64,000 bases of DNA from Planotetraspora kaengkrachanensis (GTDB lineage Bacteria > Actinomycetota > Actinomycetes > Streptosporangiales > Streptosporangiaceae), in NCBI RefSeq assembly GCF_016862895.1, contig NZ_BONV01000015.1:124001-188000 (forward strand). Direction: 5' to 3'. A program made the translations under genes and the position numbers. Every line of letters starts with the position of its first letter. Position 1 is the first letter of the stretch. Below the pieces are notes generated by a model that was not told the origin of the DNA, did no database searches, and saw only the letters and a program-made list of their open reading frames with translations. Shown here one piece after another: positions 1 through 7,001 of the stretch.

Positions 1-40
1 GGCGTCACCGCCAGGGCCTTCGGTTCACCCGTGTCCGTTC

Positions 41-66
41 GGCGTCCCCGCCGATGCGAGGACGCC
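41..66 (-). terminator. Hairpin downstream of nrdJ
   Basis: A 7-bp perfect inverted repeat (GGCGTCC / GGACGCC) with a 12-nt loop lies just past the nrdJ stop codon in the direction of nrdJ transcription. No U-tract follows, as is common in high-GC actinobacteria. It is a plausible terminator only. Confidence 0.35.
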
Positions 67-75
67 GCCGCGACG

Positions 76-2955
76 TCAGCTGCAGCCGCTGGTGCTGCCG
101 CAGCCCTCGCAGACGTAGCAGCTGCCGGCGGGCCGCATCTTCGTCCCGCAGGTCATGCACAGCGGGGCGTCGGCCGTACGGCCGGCGTGGCTCTCCAGCG
201 ACGGGATGAGCTCGAGTTCCTGCCGGGCGGGGGCAGGAGCCGCCGCGGACTTGCCCTCGGCCTGCTTGCCCTCGGCCGGCTTCGCCTCGATCGGCGCCGA
301 CTGGGCGAGCGCGGCGGTGTCCACGACGTCCTGGAGCGCCGCCGGGTCCTCGCCTCGCGCCTGAGCCGTACGCTCGGCGGCCGAGTAGATGCCCAGCGCC
401 GCCCGGTCCTCGTACGGCAGGTAGTCGAGGGCCAGCCGCCGGAAGATGTAGTCCATGACGGACTGCGCCATCCGGACGTCCGGGTCGTCGGTCATCCCGG
501 CCGGCTCGAACCGCATGTTGACGAACTTCTGGACGAAGGTGTCCAGCGGCACGCCGTACTGCAGGCCGATCGAGATGGCGACGGAGAACGCGTCCATGAC
601 GCCGGCGAGCGTGGACCCCTGCTTCGACATCTTGAGGAAGACCTCGCCGACGCCGTCGTCGGGGTAGGAGGACGCCGTCATGTAACCCTTGGCGCCGCCG
701 ACCGTGAACCGGGTGGTCAGGCTCGGCCGCTGGTTCGGCATCCGGCGGCGCGTCGGCCGCGGCACCTCGATGACCTGGACGGCGGGCGTCTCGGCCTTCG
801 CCTCTTCCGAGGGCTTCTTGGCGACGGAGAGCGGCTGGCCCACCTTGCAGTTGTCGCGGTAGACGGCCAGCGCCTTCAGGCCGAGCTTCCAGCCCTGCAG
901 GTAGACCTGCTCGATGTCGTCGATCGTGGCCGACTCCGGCAGGTTGACCGTCTTGGAGATCGCACCGGACAGGAACGGCTGGGTGGCCGCCATCATCCGG
1001 ACGTGTCCCATCGGGGCGATGGCCCGCTCGCCCATCGCGCAGTCGAACACCTCGTAGTGCTCAGGCCGCAGGCCGGGGGCGTCGACCACGTGACTGTGCT
1101 CGGCGATGTACTCGACGATCGCCTCGACCTGCTCCTCCTGGTAGCCCAGGCGCCGCAGCGCACGCGGGATCGTCTGGTTGACGATCTGCATCGAGCCGCC
1201 GCCGACGAGCTTCTTGAACTTGACCAGGGCCAGGTCGGGCTCGATGCCGGTGGTGTCGCAGTCCATCATCAGGCCGATGGTGCCGGTCGGCGCGAGCAGC
1301 GAGGCCTGCGCGTTGCGGTAGCCGTTCTTGTCGCCGAGCTTGAGGCACTCCTGCCACTGCCGGGTGGCCTCGGCGTGGATGGTCCGGTCCATGTCGTCGA
1401 TCGTGCGCAGGTCGTCGTTCGCCGCCGCGTGCTTGCGCATGACCCGCTTGTGCGGCTCGGCGTTGCGCTCGTAGCCGTCGTACGGGCCGACGATCGCGGC
1501 CAGTTCGGCCGAGCGGCGGTAGGACGTGCCGGTCATCAGCGACGTGATCGCTCCGGCGATGGCCCGGCCGCCGTCGGAGTCGTAGGCGTGGCCGGTGGCC
1601 ATGAGCAGCGCGCCGAGGTTGGCGTAGCCGATCCCGAGCTGGCGGTACGCCCGGGTCGTCTCACCGATCTTCTCCGTCGGGAAGTCCGCGAAGGTGATCG
1701 AGATGTCCATCGCGGTGATGATCAGCTCGGTCAGCTTCACGAAGTTCGGGACGTCGAAGCTGTCGTCGTCGCGCAGGAACTTCAGCAGGTTGATCGAGGC
1801 CAGGTTGCAGGACGAGTTGTCCAGGTGCAGGTACTCCGAGCACGGGTTGCTGGCCGTGATCCGCCCGGTCTCCGGGCAGGTGTGCCAGTCGTTGATCGTG
1901 TCGTCGTACTGCAGGCCGGGGTCGGCGCACTCCCAGGCGGCCTGGGCCATCTTGCGGAAGAGCGACCTGCCGTCGACCTCCTCGATGACCTCGCCGGTCA
2001 GGCGGGCCCGCAGGCCGAACTTGCCGCCGGCCTCGACCACGCGCATGAACTCGTCGGAGACGCGGACCGAGTTGTTGGCGTTCTGGTACTGCACGGACAC
2101 GATGTCCTTGCCGCCCAGGTCCATGTCGAACCCGGCGTCGCGCAGGGCGCGGATCTTGTCCTCTTCCCGCGCCTTGGTCTCGATGAACTCCTCGATGTCG
2201 GGGTGGTCGACGTCGAGCACGACCATCTTGGCGGCCCTGCGGGTCGCGCCGCCCGACTTGATCGTCCCGGCCGAGGCGTCGGCGCCGCGCATGAAGGACA
2301 CGGGACCGCTCGCGGTGCCGCCGCTGGACAGCAGTTCCTTCGACGAGCGGATGCGGGACAGGTTGATTCCCGAACCGGAGCCGCCCTTGAAGATCACACC
2401 CTCTTCCTTGTACCAGTCGAGGATCGCTTCCATCGTGTCGTCGACGGCGAGGATGAAACAGGCCGACACCTGCTGCGGAGACAGCGTGCCGACGTTGAAC
2501 CACACGGGCGAGTTGAAGCTGAAGATCTGGTGGACCAGCGAGTGCTTGAGCTCGTGGTCGAAGATCTCGGCGTCCTCGTCGGAGGCGAAGTAGCCGTTCT
2601 CCACGCCGGTCTTCGTGTAGACGCCCACCACCCGGTCGACGAGCTGCTTCAGGCTCCACTCGCGCTGCGGCGTGCCGACGGCGCCGCGGAAGTACTTCGT
2701 CGTGACGATGTTCGCGGCGTTCACGGACCAGAACTCAGGGAACTCGACGCCGTGCTGCTCGAAGTTGACCGAGCCGTCGCGCCAGTTCGTCATCACGACG
2801 TCGCGGCGCTCCCAGCGGATCTCGTCGTAGGGGTGCACCCCCGGCGTCGTGAAGATGCGCTTCATCTTGAGGCCCTTGCGCGGACGCTTTCCCCCACGGC
2901 CTCCGCCGGCCGTCCCCCCGGTTCCTGTCGCGGTGCCGTTCACGATCTCCGTCAT
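76..2955 (-). CDS. nrdJ: Class II (adenosylcobalamin-dependent) ribonucleoside-diphosphate reductase
   Basis: Reduces ribonucleotides to deoxyribonucleotides using a 5'-deoxyadenosyl radical from vitamin B12, so it works with or without oxygen. The 959-residue product shows FNSPVWFN, the NPCSE motif with the expected thiyl-radical cysteine near residue 370, and SSCNLASINL in the barrel. Its C-terminal tail is cysteine-rich (CMTCG..CYVCEGC), fitting the redox/zinc tail of actinobacterial NrdJ. I place the start at 2955 because AAGGGGGAAG sits just upstream; an upstream in-frame ATG at 3000 lacks a ribosome site. It lies about 100 bp downstream of nrdR on the same strand and is probably co-transcribed with it, under the NrdR boxes upstream of nrdR. 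Confidence 0.97.
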   Translation of the reverse strand: MTEIVNGTATGTGGTAGGGRGGKRPRKGLKMKRIFTTPGVHPYDEIRWERRDVVMTNWRDGSVNFEQHGVEFPEFWSVNAANIVTTKYFRGAVGTPQREWSLKQLVDRVVGVYTKTGVENGYFASDEDAEIFDHELKHSLVHQIFSFNSPVWFNVGTLSPQQVSACFILAVDDTMEAILDWYKEEGVIFKGGSGSGINLSRIRSSKELLSSGGTASGPVSFMRGADASAGTIKSGGATRRAAKMVVLDVDHPDIEEFIETKAREEDKIRALRDAGFDMDLGGKDIVSVQYQNANNSVRVSDEFMRVVEAGGKFGLRARLTGEVIEEVDGRSLFRKMAQAAWECADPGLQYDDTINDWHTCPETGRITASNPCSEYLHLDNSSCNLASINLLKFLRDDDSFDVPNFVKLTELIITAMDISITFADFPTEKIGETTRAYRQLGIGYANLGALLMATGHAYDSDGGRAIAGAITSLMTGTSYRRSAELAAIVGPYDGYERNAEPHKRVMRKHAAANDDLRTIDDMDRTIHAEATRQWQECLKLGDKNGYRNAQASLLAPTGTIGLMMDCDTTGIEPDLALVKFKKLVGGGSMQIVNQTIPRALRRLGYQEEQVEAIVEYIAEHSHVVDAPGLRPEHYEVFDCAMGERAIAPMGHVRMMAATQPFLSGAISKTVNLPESATIDDIEQVYLQGWKLGLKALAVYRDNCKVGQPLSVAKKPSEEAKAETPAVQVIEVPRPTRRRMPNQRPSLTTRFTVGGAKGYMTASSYPDDGVGEVFLKMSKQGSTLAGVMDAFSVAISIGLQYGVPLDTFVQKFVNMRFEPAGMTDDPDVRMAQSVMDYIFRRLALDYLPYEDRAALGIYSAAERTAQARGEDPAALQDVVDTAALAQSAPIEAKPAEGKQAEGKSAAAPAPARQELELIPSLESHAGRTADAPLCMTCGTKMRPAGSCYVCEGCGSTSGCS

Positions 2956-3054
2956 GACTTCCCCCTTCAAGGGCCCGGTGGGAGCCCCTTGTCGGACCAC
3001 ATGTCTCTATAACCACACCGACGTGCCGGCCGGTACCCGGCACGGGGCGGGCTG

Positions 3055-3516
3055 TTACTGATCGGCCGGAGCGCGAGCGGCCCTGAGCTGCTCGATCTCG
3101 GCCTCGAAGTCGGCCAGCGTCTCGAAGCCCCGATAGACCGAGGCGAATCGCAGGTAGGCCACCTCGTCGAGATCACGCAACGGCCCCAGGATGGCGAGAC
3201 CGACCTCGTGTGAGGCGATCTCCGCCGCTCCGGTGCCCCGGATGGTCTCCTCCACACGCTGCCCCAGCTGCGCGAGCGAGTCCTCGCTGACCGACCGGCC
3301 CTGGCAGGCCCGCCGCACCCCCGCGATGACCTTGTCCCTGGAGAACGGCTCGGTCACGCCGCTGCGCTTGCTCACCATGAGGAGTACGGTCTCCTGGGTG
3401 GTGAACCTGCGCCCGCATTCGGAGCAGGTCCGCCTGCGGCGGATCGCCGCCCCATCCTCGGTCGACCGGCTGTCCACGACTCGCGTGTCAGGGTGACGAC
3501 AGAACGGACAGTACAT
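3055..3516 (-). CDS. nrdR: Transcriptional repressor NrdR
   Basis: ATP/dATP-sensing repressor of ribonucleotide reductase genes. The 153-residue protein has the family architecture: an N-terminal zinc ribbon (CPFC at 3-6, CSEC near 31-34) that binds DNA, then an ATP-cone domain covering roughly residues 45-140 ([13 protein letters not shown]... ). Length is typical for NrdR. The ATG start at 3516 is preceded by GGGAGG. It precedes nrdJ in the same direction, as in Streptomyces nrdRJ. Its own promoter region carries two NrdR-box-like palindromes, implying autoregulation. Confidence 0.97.
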   Translation of the reverse strand: MYCPFCRHPDTRVVDSRSTEDGAAIRRRRTCSECGRRFTTQETVLLMVSKRSGVTEPFSRDKVIAGVRRACQGRSVSEDSLAQLGQRVEETIRGTGAAEIASHEVGLAILGPLRDLDEVAYLRFASVYRGFETLADFEAEIEQLRAARAPADQ

Positions 3517-3546
3517 GTCATCACCTCCCGGGACCGCACACCGTAA

Positions 3547-3593
3547 CCACTAGGTATGGTGAAGTTACATCGGTGTGACTACTAGATGTTGTG
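3547..3593 (-). promoter_or_regulatory. Tandem NrdR boxes upstream of nrdR-nrdJ
   Basis: Two related 15-bp partial palindromes, CCACTAGGTATGGTG (3547-3561) and CTACTAGATGTTGTG (3579-3593), agree at 11 of 15 positions. Their starts are 32 bp apart, three helical turns, which is the usual geometry of paired NrdR boxes. They lie 31-77 bp upstream of the nrdR start. Family knowledge: NrdR binds such pairs cooperatively to shut off nrd transcription when dATP is plentiful. Confidence 0.75.
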
Positions 3594-3692
3594 GTCCAAC
3601 GGTAGAAGTGCCCGACCATGAACGCAAGTCGACCCGCCCCGCCACGCCGAAGTCGCTGTTCAGCCCGCGTGTCACAGGAGTCCCCCCACGCG

Positions 3693-4760
3693 TCACGGAA
3701 GGTTCGCCGGAGACATGCCGCTGGGGACGTAGAGCCGGGTGCCCGGACGGATCAGCGAGTCGGACAGCCCGTTCAGGTTCATGATCTGGCGGACCATCAC
3801 GGAGGGGTCGCCGCCGTCGCCGACCGCGTCCGCGATCGTCCAGAGCGTGTCCCCGCGCCGGACGTCCACGTACGGCAGGCCGTCGTGTGCGGGCGACGCC
3901 GGGCCGGTCGACGCGGTCACCGCGGCGAGGGTGCCCAGCCACAGGACGCCGAGGGCCGCCATCGTGACGGCCGCGACGAGCACCACCTTTCCCCGCCGGG
4001 TCAGCCGCAACGGCGGGGCCGTGCGGCCGTGGCCGGCGGCGCCCTGACGGGACGCGCCGCCTCCCCTGGGACCTCGGCGCGCCGCCGAGCGGGAACGGGC
4101 CGAGGAACCGGAGACCCCTTGCGTCCGGGAACCCGGGCGCGCCACGACACGCGGGAGGGTCGCGGAACCAGAGACCTCTTCCGTCCGGGAACCCGGGCGC
4201 GCCATGACACGCGCGAGGGTCGCGGAACCGGAGCCGTCCCCGGCCTCGGGACCGCGGCGCGCCACGGGACGGGAGCGGGGCGCGCCCTGGACGCCGGGAC
4301 GGCGCCCCGCGGCGGCGCCGTCCACCCTGGGGCGGTTCTGCGGCGCCCCGCCTCCGGCGGCCGCGCCGAGCCCGGTGGCGCTCGCCGAGCGAGGCGGCCC
4401 GGCGATCTTGGTGACACCGGCGGAGGCGCCCGGCTTCCCGCCGGGGAGACCGGCGGCCCGGACGTCCGGCCGCGACGCGCCGAGCGCGGTGACGCCCGCG
4501 GAGCGGGACGACGCGCCGCGCGGACGCGCCGGCGGCCGCCCGGACCGTGCCGGCCGGACGAACTCCCGGACGTTACTCGGAAGCTCCGGTGCCTCCCCCT
4601 CACGGGCACGCGCACCGGGCACACCGTGCACATCCGCGGAACCCTCGCGGATTTCGCAAGCGTGTTCCCGAGCGCCATGCACCCGTTCGCGGCCCTCATG
4701 AGGCCGTGAAACGTCTGAATTGATACGGAGAATACGGGGGACGTTGGGCTCCGGCCGCAC
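3693..4760 (-). CDS. LysM-domain membrane protein, probable SOS-linked cell-division factor (Rv2719c/ChiZ position)
   Basis: 355-residue single-pass membrane protein. Residues about 1-255 are disordered and rich in Pro, Ala, Arg and Gly, including a 20-residue tandem repeat. A transmembrane helix follows near 259-281 (VVLVAAVTMAALGVLWLGTL), then an extracytoplasmic LysM domain at about 297-346 (YVDVRRGDTLWTIADAVG...TRLYVP), which should bind peptidoglycan. The GTG start at 4760 is chosen for AAGGGAGG five bases upstream. The order nrdR, LysM gene, divergent lexA matches Mycobacterium, where Rv2719c (ChiZ) is a DNA-damage-induced cell-division gene. LexA boxes lie in the shared promoter region. 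The N-terminal extension is much longer than in the mycobacterial protein, and the exact start is uncertain. Confidence 0.8.
   Translation of the reverse strand: MRPEPNVPRILRINSDVSRPHEGRERVHGAREHACEIREGSADVHGVPGARAREGEAPELPSNVREFVRPARSGRPPARPRGASSRSAGVTALGASRPDVRAAGLPGGKPGASAGVTKIAGPPRSASATGLGAAAGGGAPQNRPRVDGAAAGRRPGVQGAPRSRPVARRGPEAGDGSGSATLARVMARPGSRTEEVSGSATLPRVVARPGSRTQGVSGSSARSRSAARRGPRGGGASRQGAAGHGRTAPPLRLTRRGKVVLVAAVTMAALGVLWLGTLAAVTASTGPASPAHDGLPYVDVRRGDTLWTIADAVGDGGDPSVMVRQIMNLNGLSDSLIRPGTRLYVPSGMSPANLP
4053..4232 (-). repeat. 60-bp in-frame tandem repeat inside the LysM gene
   Basis: Three consecutive 20-residue units are encoded: SGSATLARVMARPGSRTEEV, SGSATLPRVVARPGSRTQGV and a degenerate third (SGSSARSRSAARRGP...). 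A partial unit precedes them. The DNA of the first two units is nearly identical, so the copy number may vary between strains. Confidence 0.75.
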
Positions 4761-4820
4761 GATGGCCTCCCTTAACTGTTCCTGAGCTGCATGGACACAG
4801 TTGAAAAGAAGATCGGAAAA

Positions 4821-4904
4821 TCGAACACGATGTCGATCGAACTCCCGTACGATGTTGTACACCACGGTGCCCACGTTTTCGAGGACTATCGAACAATTGT
4901 TTGA
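4821..4904. promoter_or_regulatory. LexA (SOS) boxes between the LysM gene and lexA
   Basis: Two 16-bp sites match the actinobacterial SOS box TCGAAC-N4-GTTCGA with one mismatch each: TCGAACTCCCGTACGA (4837-4852) and TCGAACAATTGTTTGA (4889-4904). A weaker third site, TCGAACACGATGTCGA, sits at 4821-4836. The 4889 site is 68 bp upstream of lexA and the 4837 site is 77 bp upstream of the divergent LysM gene, so LexA probably controls both. Confidence 0.8.
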
Positions 4905-4971
4905 TATTGATCTTGAATCGAGGTACCGTCGCTCTGAGCGACATGAGGAACACGGATTGAGAGGTGGCAAC

Positions 4972-5682
4972 GTGAGCGACCGAATGGAGCAGGCGGAGAA
5001 TGTCAGCGATCTCGCCGTTCGCAGGCGTGACTCGCTTGGCCTCACCCCGAGACAGCGCAAGATCCTCGAGGTGATCCGCGACTCGGTCCAGCAGCGGGGC
5101 TACCCGCCGTCGATGCGGGAGATCGGCGAGGCGGTCCAGCTGACCAGCACCTCGAGTGTGTCCCACCAGCTGACGGCACTTCAGCGCAAGGGCTATCTGC
5201 GGCGCGACCCGCATCGTCCCCGGGCGCTGGAGGTTCGGTTGCCGGGCGAGCCGGTGCTGTGGGTGGATCCCGACGCGACCGAGGAGGAGGCCGGCTTCAA
5301 CCGGCCGACCGCGGCCTACGTGCCGCTCGTCGGGCGCATCGCCGCCGGTGGGCCGATCCTGGCCGAGCAGAGCATCGAGGACGTCTTCGCGCTGCCCAAG
5401 CAGCTCGTGGGCGAGGGCACGCTGTTCCTGCTGCAGGTCACCGGTGACTCGATGATCGAGGCGGCGATCGCCGACGGCGACTGGGTGGTCGTCAGGCAGC
5501 AGCCCGTGGCGGACAACGGCGACATCGTGGCCGCCATGATCGACGGCGAGGCCACGGTCAAGACCTTCAAGCGCAAGGACGGGCACGTGTGGCTGGTGCC
5601 GCACAACCCGAGCTACGAGCCGATCCCCGGTGACGAGGCGACCGTGCTCGGCAAGGTCACGGCGGTCCTGCGCAAGCTCTAG
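4972..5682 (+). CDS. lexA: SOS repressor LexA
   Basis: Represses DNA-damage genes and is inactivated by RecA-stimulated self-cleavage. The 236-residue protein has an N-terminal winged helix ([32 protein letters not shown]) and a C-terminal S24 protease domain. The Ala-Gly cleavage site is in GRIAAGGPI, the catalytic Ser in TGDSMIEA, and the catalytic Lys in ATVKTFKR. The GTG start at 4972 follows GAGAGGTGG. Autoregulatory LexA boxes lie upstream. Confidence 0.97.
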   Translation: MSDRMEQAENVSDLAVRRRDSLGLTPRQRKILEVIRDSVQQRGYPPSMREIGEAVQLTSTSSVSHQLTALQRKGYLRRDPHRPRALEVRLPGEPVLWVDPDATEEEAGFNRPTAAYVPLVGRIAAGGPILAEQSIEDVFALPKQLVGEGTLFLLQVTGDSMIEAAIADGDWVVVRQQPVADNGDIVAAMIDGEATVKTFKRKDGHVWLVPHNPSYEPIPGDEATVLGKVTAVLRKL

Positions 5683-5684
5683 GC

Positions 5685-5700
5685 GTGTGTCACGACACAC
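5685..5700 (+). terminator. Hairpin after lexA
   Basis: GTGTGT-CACG-ACACAC forms a 6-bp stem with a 4-nt loop two bases after the lexA stop codon. It is a candidate terminator without a U-tract. Confidence 0.4.
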
Positions 5701-5715
5701 CCTGACAGCCGGGTG

Positions 5716-5746
5716 CTCCGCGGAGTGGATCGCGGCTCCGCGGAGC
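5716..5746. repeat. Duplicated CTCCGCGGAG palindrome
   Basis: The 10-bp palindrome CTCCGCGGAG occurs at 5716-5725 and 5736-5745; the second copy extends to a 12-bp palindrome. The copies are 20 bp apart, two helical turns. They could act as a protein-binding pair or as part of the lexA terminator. Confidence 0.5.
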
Positions 5747-5749
5747 AAT

Positions 5750-5784
5750 AACCTATTTCGTCCATTAATAGGGCGGAATAGGTT
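5750..5784 (+). promoter_or_regulatory. Inverted repeat covering the ribosome-site region of the MalY/PatB gene
   Basis: Arms AACCTATTTCGTCC and GGGCGGAATAGGTT pair over 14 bp (two G-U pairs in RNA) around a 7-nt loop and end six bases before the ATG at 5791. The right arm contains GGGCGGA, the only ribosome-site-like sequence. The element could be an operator or an RNA hairpin that limits translation. Confidence 0.5.
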
Positions 5785-5790
5785 GTATCC

Positions 5791-6891
5791 ATGGCGTATG
5801 ATCTTGACTCTTTGTCCCTCGACGACGCGCGTGCCCGCGACGGGATCAAGTGGGCGGCCACCGCGCCCGGCGTGATCCCCGCCTGGGTCGCGGACATGGA
5901 CTTCCCTGTCCCCGACGAAGTCCGCGAAGCCGTCCTGCGGCGTGCCGGGCGCGATCTGGGCTACCCGACGTGGGTGGACGACGCAAGTGTTCCCCCGCTC
6001 GCCGAGGCGTTCGCCGAGCGCATGGCGGACAGGTACGGCTGGCGGCTCGACCCCGGCCAGGTCAGATCCTTCACGGACATCGCCCAGGCGCTCCAGGTGG
6101 TGCTGCGGCTGACCACCCGGCCCGGTGACGCCGTGGCGATGCATGTGCCGGCCTACGATCCCTTCTTCGGCACACTCCGGGCCATGGGCCTGCGGCTGCT
6201 GCCCATCCCGATCGGGCCAGACGGCCGGTTCGAGATGCCGGACGAGCCCGCTCGCGTGGTCCTCCTGGTGAACCCGCAGAATCCGACGGGCCGCTCGTTC
6301 ACCCGCGCGGAGCTGACGGACGTCGCCGAATACGCCGAACGGCACGAAGCCCTGGTGATCTCCGACGAGATCCACGCGGAACTCGTCCACGCCCCGGCGG
6401 TGCACATCCCCTTCGCGACGATCCTCCCGGAGCGCACCGTCACGCTCACCTCGGCGAGCAAGGCCTTCAACATGGGGGGTCTGCACTGCTCCGTCGCCCA
6501 CATCGGGGCCCCGGCCGTACGCGACGCGCTCGCCGCAGAACCGCCGAACATCTACGGCTCACCGAGTGTGCTGGGCGTCGACGCCACGATCGCGGCGTGG
6601 CGGCACGGCAATGCCTGGCAGGCCGAGGTCCTGGCGATTCTCGACCGCAACCGGGAGCTGATCGCCAAACGGCTGCCACCACGGGTCGGCTACCGGATCC
6701 CTGAGGCCACCTATCTCGCGTGGCTGGACTTCGGCATCACCGACGCCGCCGCGTTCGTCGGGCGGGAGGCACAGGTGCGGCTCAACCCCGGTCCGATATA
6801 CGGCGGCCCCGACACGCACGCCCGCCTCAACTTCGCCACCTCGGCCCCTATCCTCGAGGAGATGCTCTCCCGCATCACGCGGGCGCTCTGA
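5791..6891 (+). CDS. PLP-dependent aminotransferase-fold enzyme, MalY/PatB family (cystathionine beta-lyase type)
   Basis: 366-residue fold-type I PLP enzyme. The N-terminus (IPAWVADMDFPVPDEV) is the MalY/PatB signature. NPQNPTGRSF and SDEIHAEL supply cofactor contacts, and the PLP-binding lysine is K224 in SASKAFNMGGLHCS. Members usually cleave cystathionine or cysteine (C-S beta-lyase), and some also regulate. Substrate here is unknown. The ATG is preceded by an unusual inverted repeat instead of a clear ribosome site. It is convergent with leuS, separated by two hairpins. Confidence 0.85.
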   Translation: MAYDLDSLSLDDARARDGIKWAATAPGVIPAWVADMDFPVPDEVREAVLRRAGRDLGYPTWVDDASVPPLAEAFAERMADRYGWRLDPGQVRSFTDIAQALQVVLRLTTRPGDAVAMHVPAYDPFFGTLRAMGLRLLPIPIGPDGRFEMPDEPARVVLLVNPQNPTGRSFTRAELTDVAEYAERHEALVISDEIHAELVHAPAVHIPFATILPERTVTLTSASKAFNMGGLHCSVAHIGAPAVRDALAAEPPNIYGSPSVLGVDATIAAWRHGNAWQAEVLAILDRNRELIAKRLPPRVGYRIPEATYLAWLDFGITDAAAFVGREAQVRLNPGPIYGGPDTHARLNFATSAPILEEMLSRITRAL

Positions 6892-6903
6892 TCTCCCCGG
6901 CCT

Positions 6904-6981
6904 CGTACGGCAGGCACCGGAACGCGGGCCTGCCGTACGGGATCGAAATCAGGCGTCGGCGGCGCGGGAGGCGCCGCCGAC
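6904..6981. terminator. Two back-to-back bidirectional terminator hairpins
   Basis: Hairpin 1 pairs CGTACGGCAGGC (6904-6915) with GCCTGCCGTACG (6928-6939), a perfect 12-bp stem. Hairpin 2 pairs GTCGGCGGCGC (6955-6965) with GCGCCGCCGAC (6971-6981), a perfect 11-bp stem with a 5-nt loop. They lie between convergent genes and can stop transcription from both sides. Confidence 0.7.
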
Positions 6982-7001
6982 CGGGGACCGTCAGCGGGCG
7001 G

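Noticed and set aside
31-3012. Long open frames antisense to nrdJ, leuS, the P450s and the LAL regulator
   Set aside because: These are high-GC shadow frames. Their translations are Arg/Gly/His/Asp-rich and match no family, while the opposite strand encodes clear conserved proteins.
2956-3054. Cobalamin riboswitch ahead of nrdJ
   Set aside because: The gap is only about 100 bp with no B12-box-like sequence. Riboswitch control is expected at a class I reductase, not at nrdJ.
3601-4709. Arg/Pro-rich plus-strand and alternative minus-strand frames over the LysM gene
   Set aside because: Only the frame that includes the transmembrane helix and LysM domain makes sense; the others are compositional shadows.
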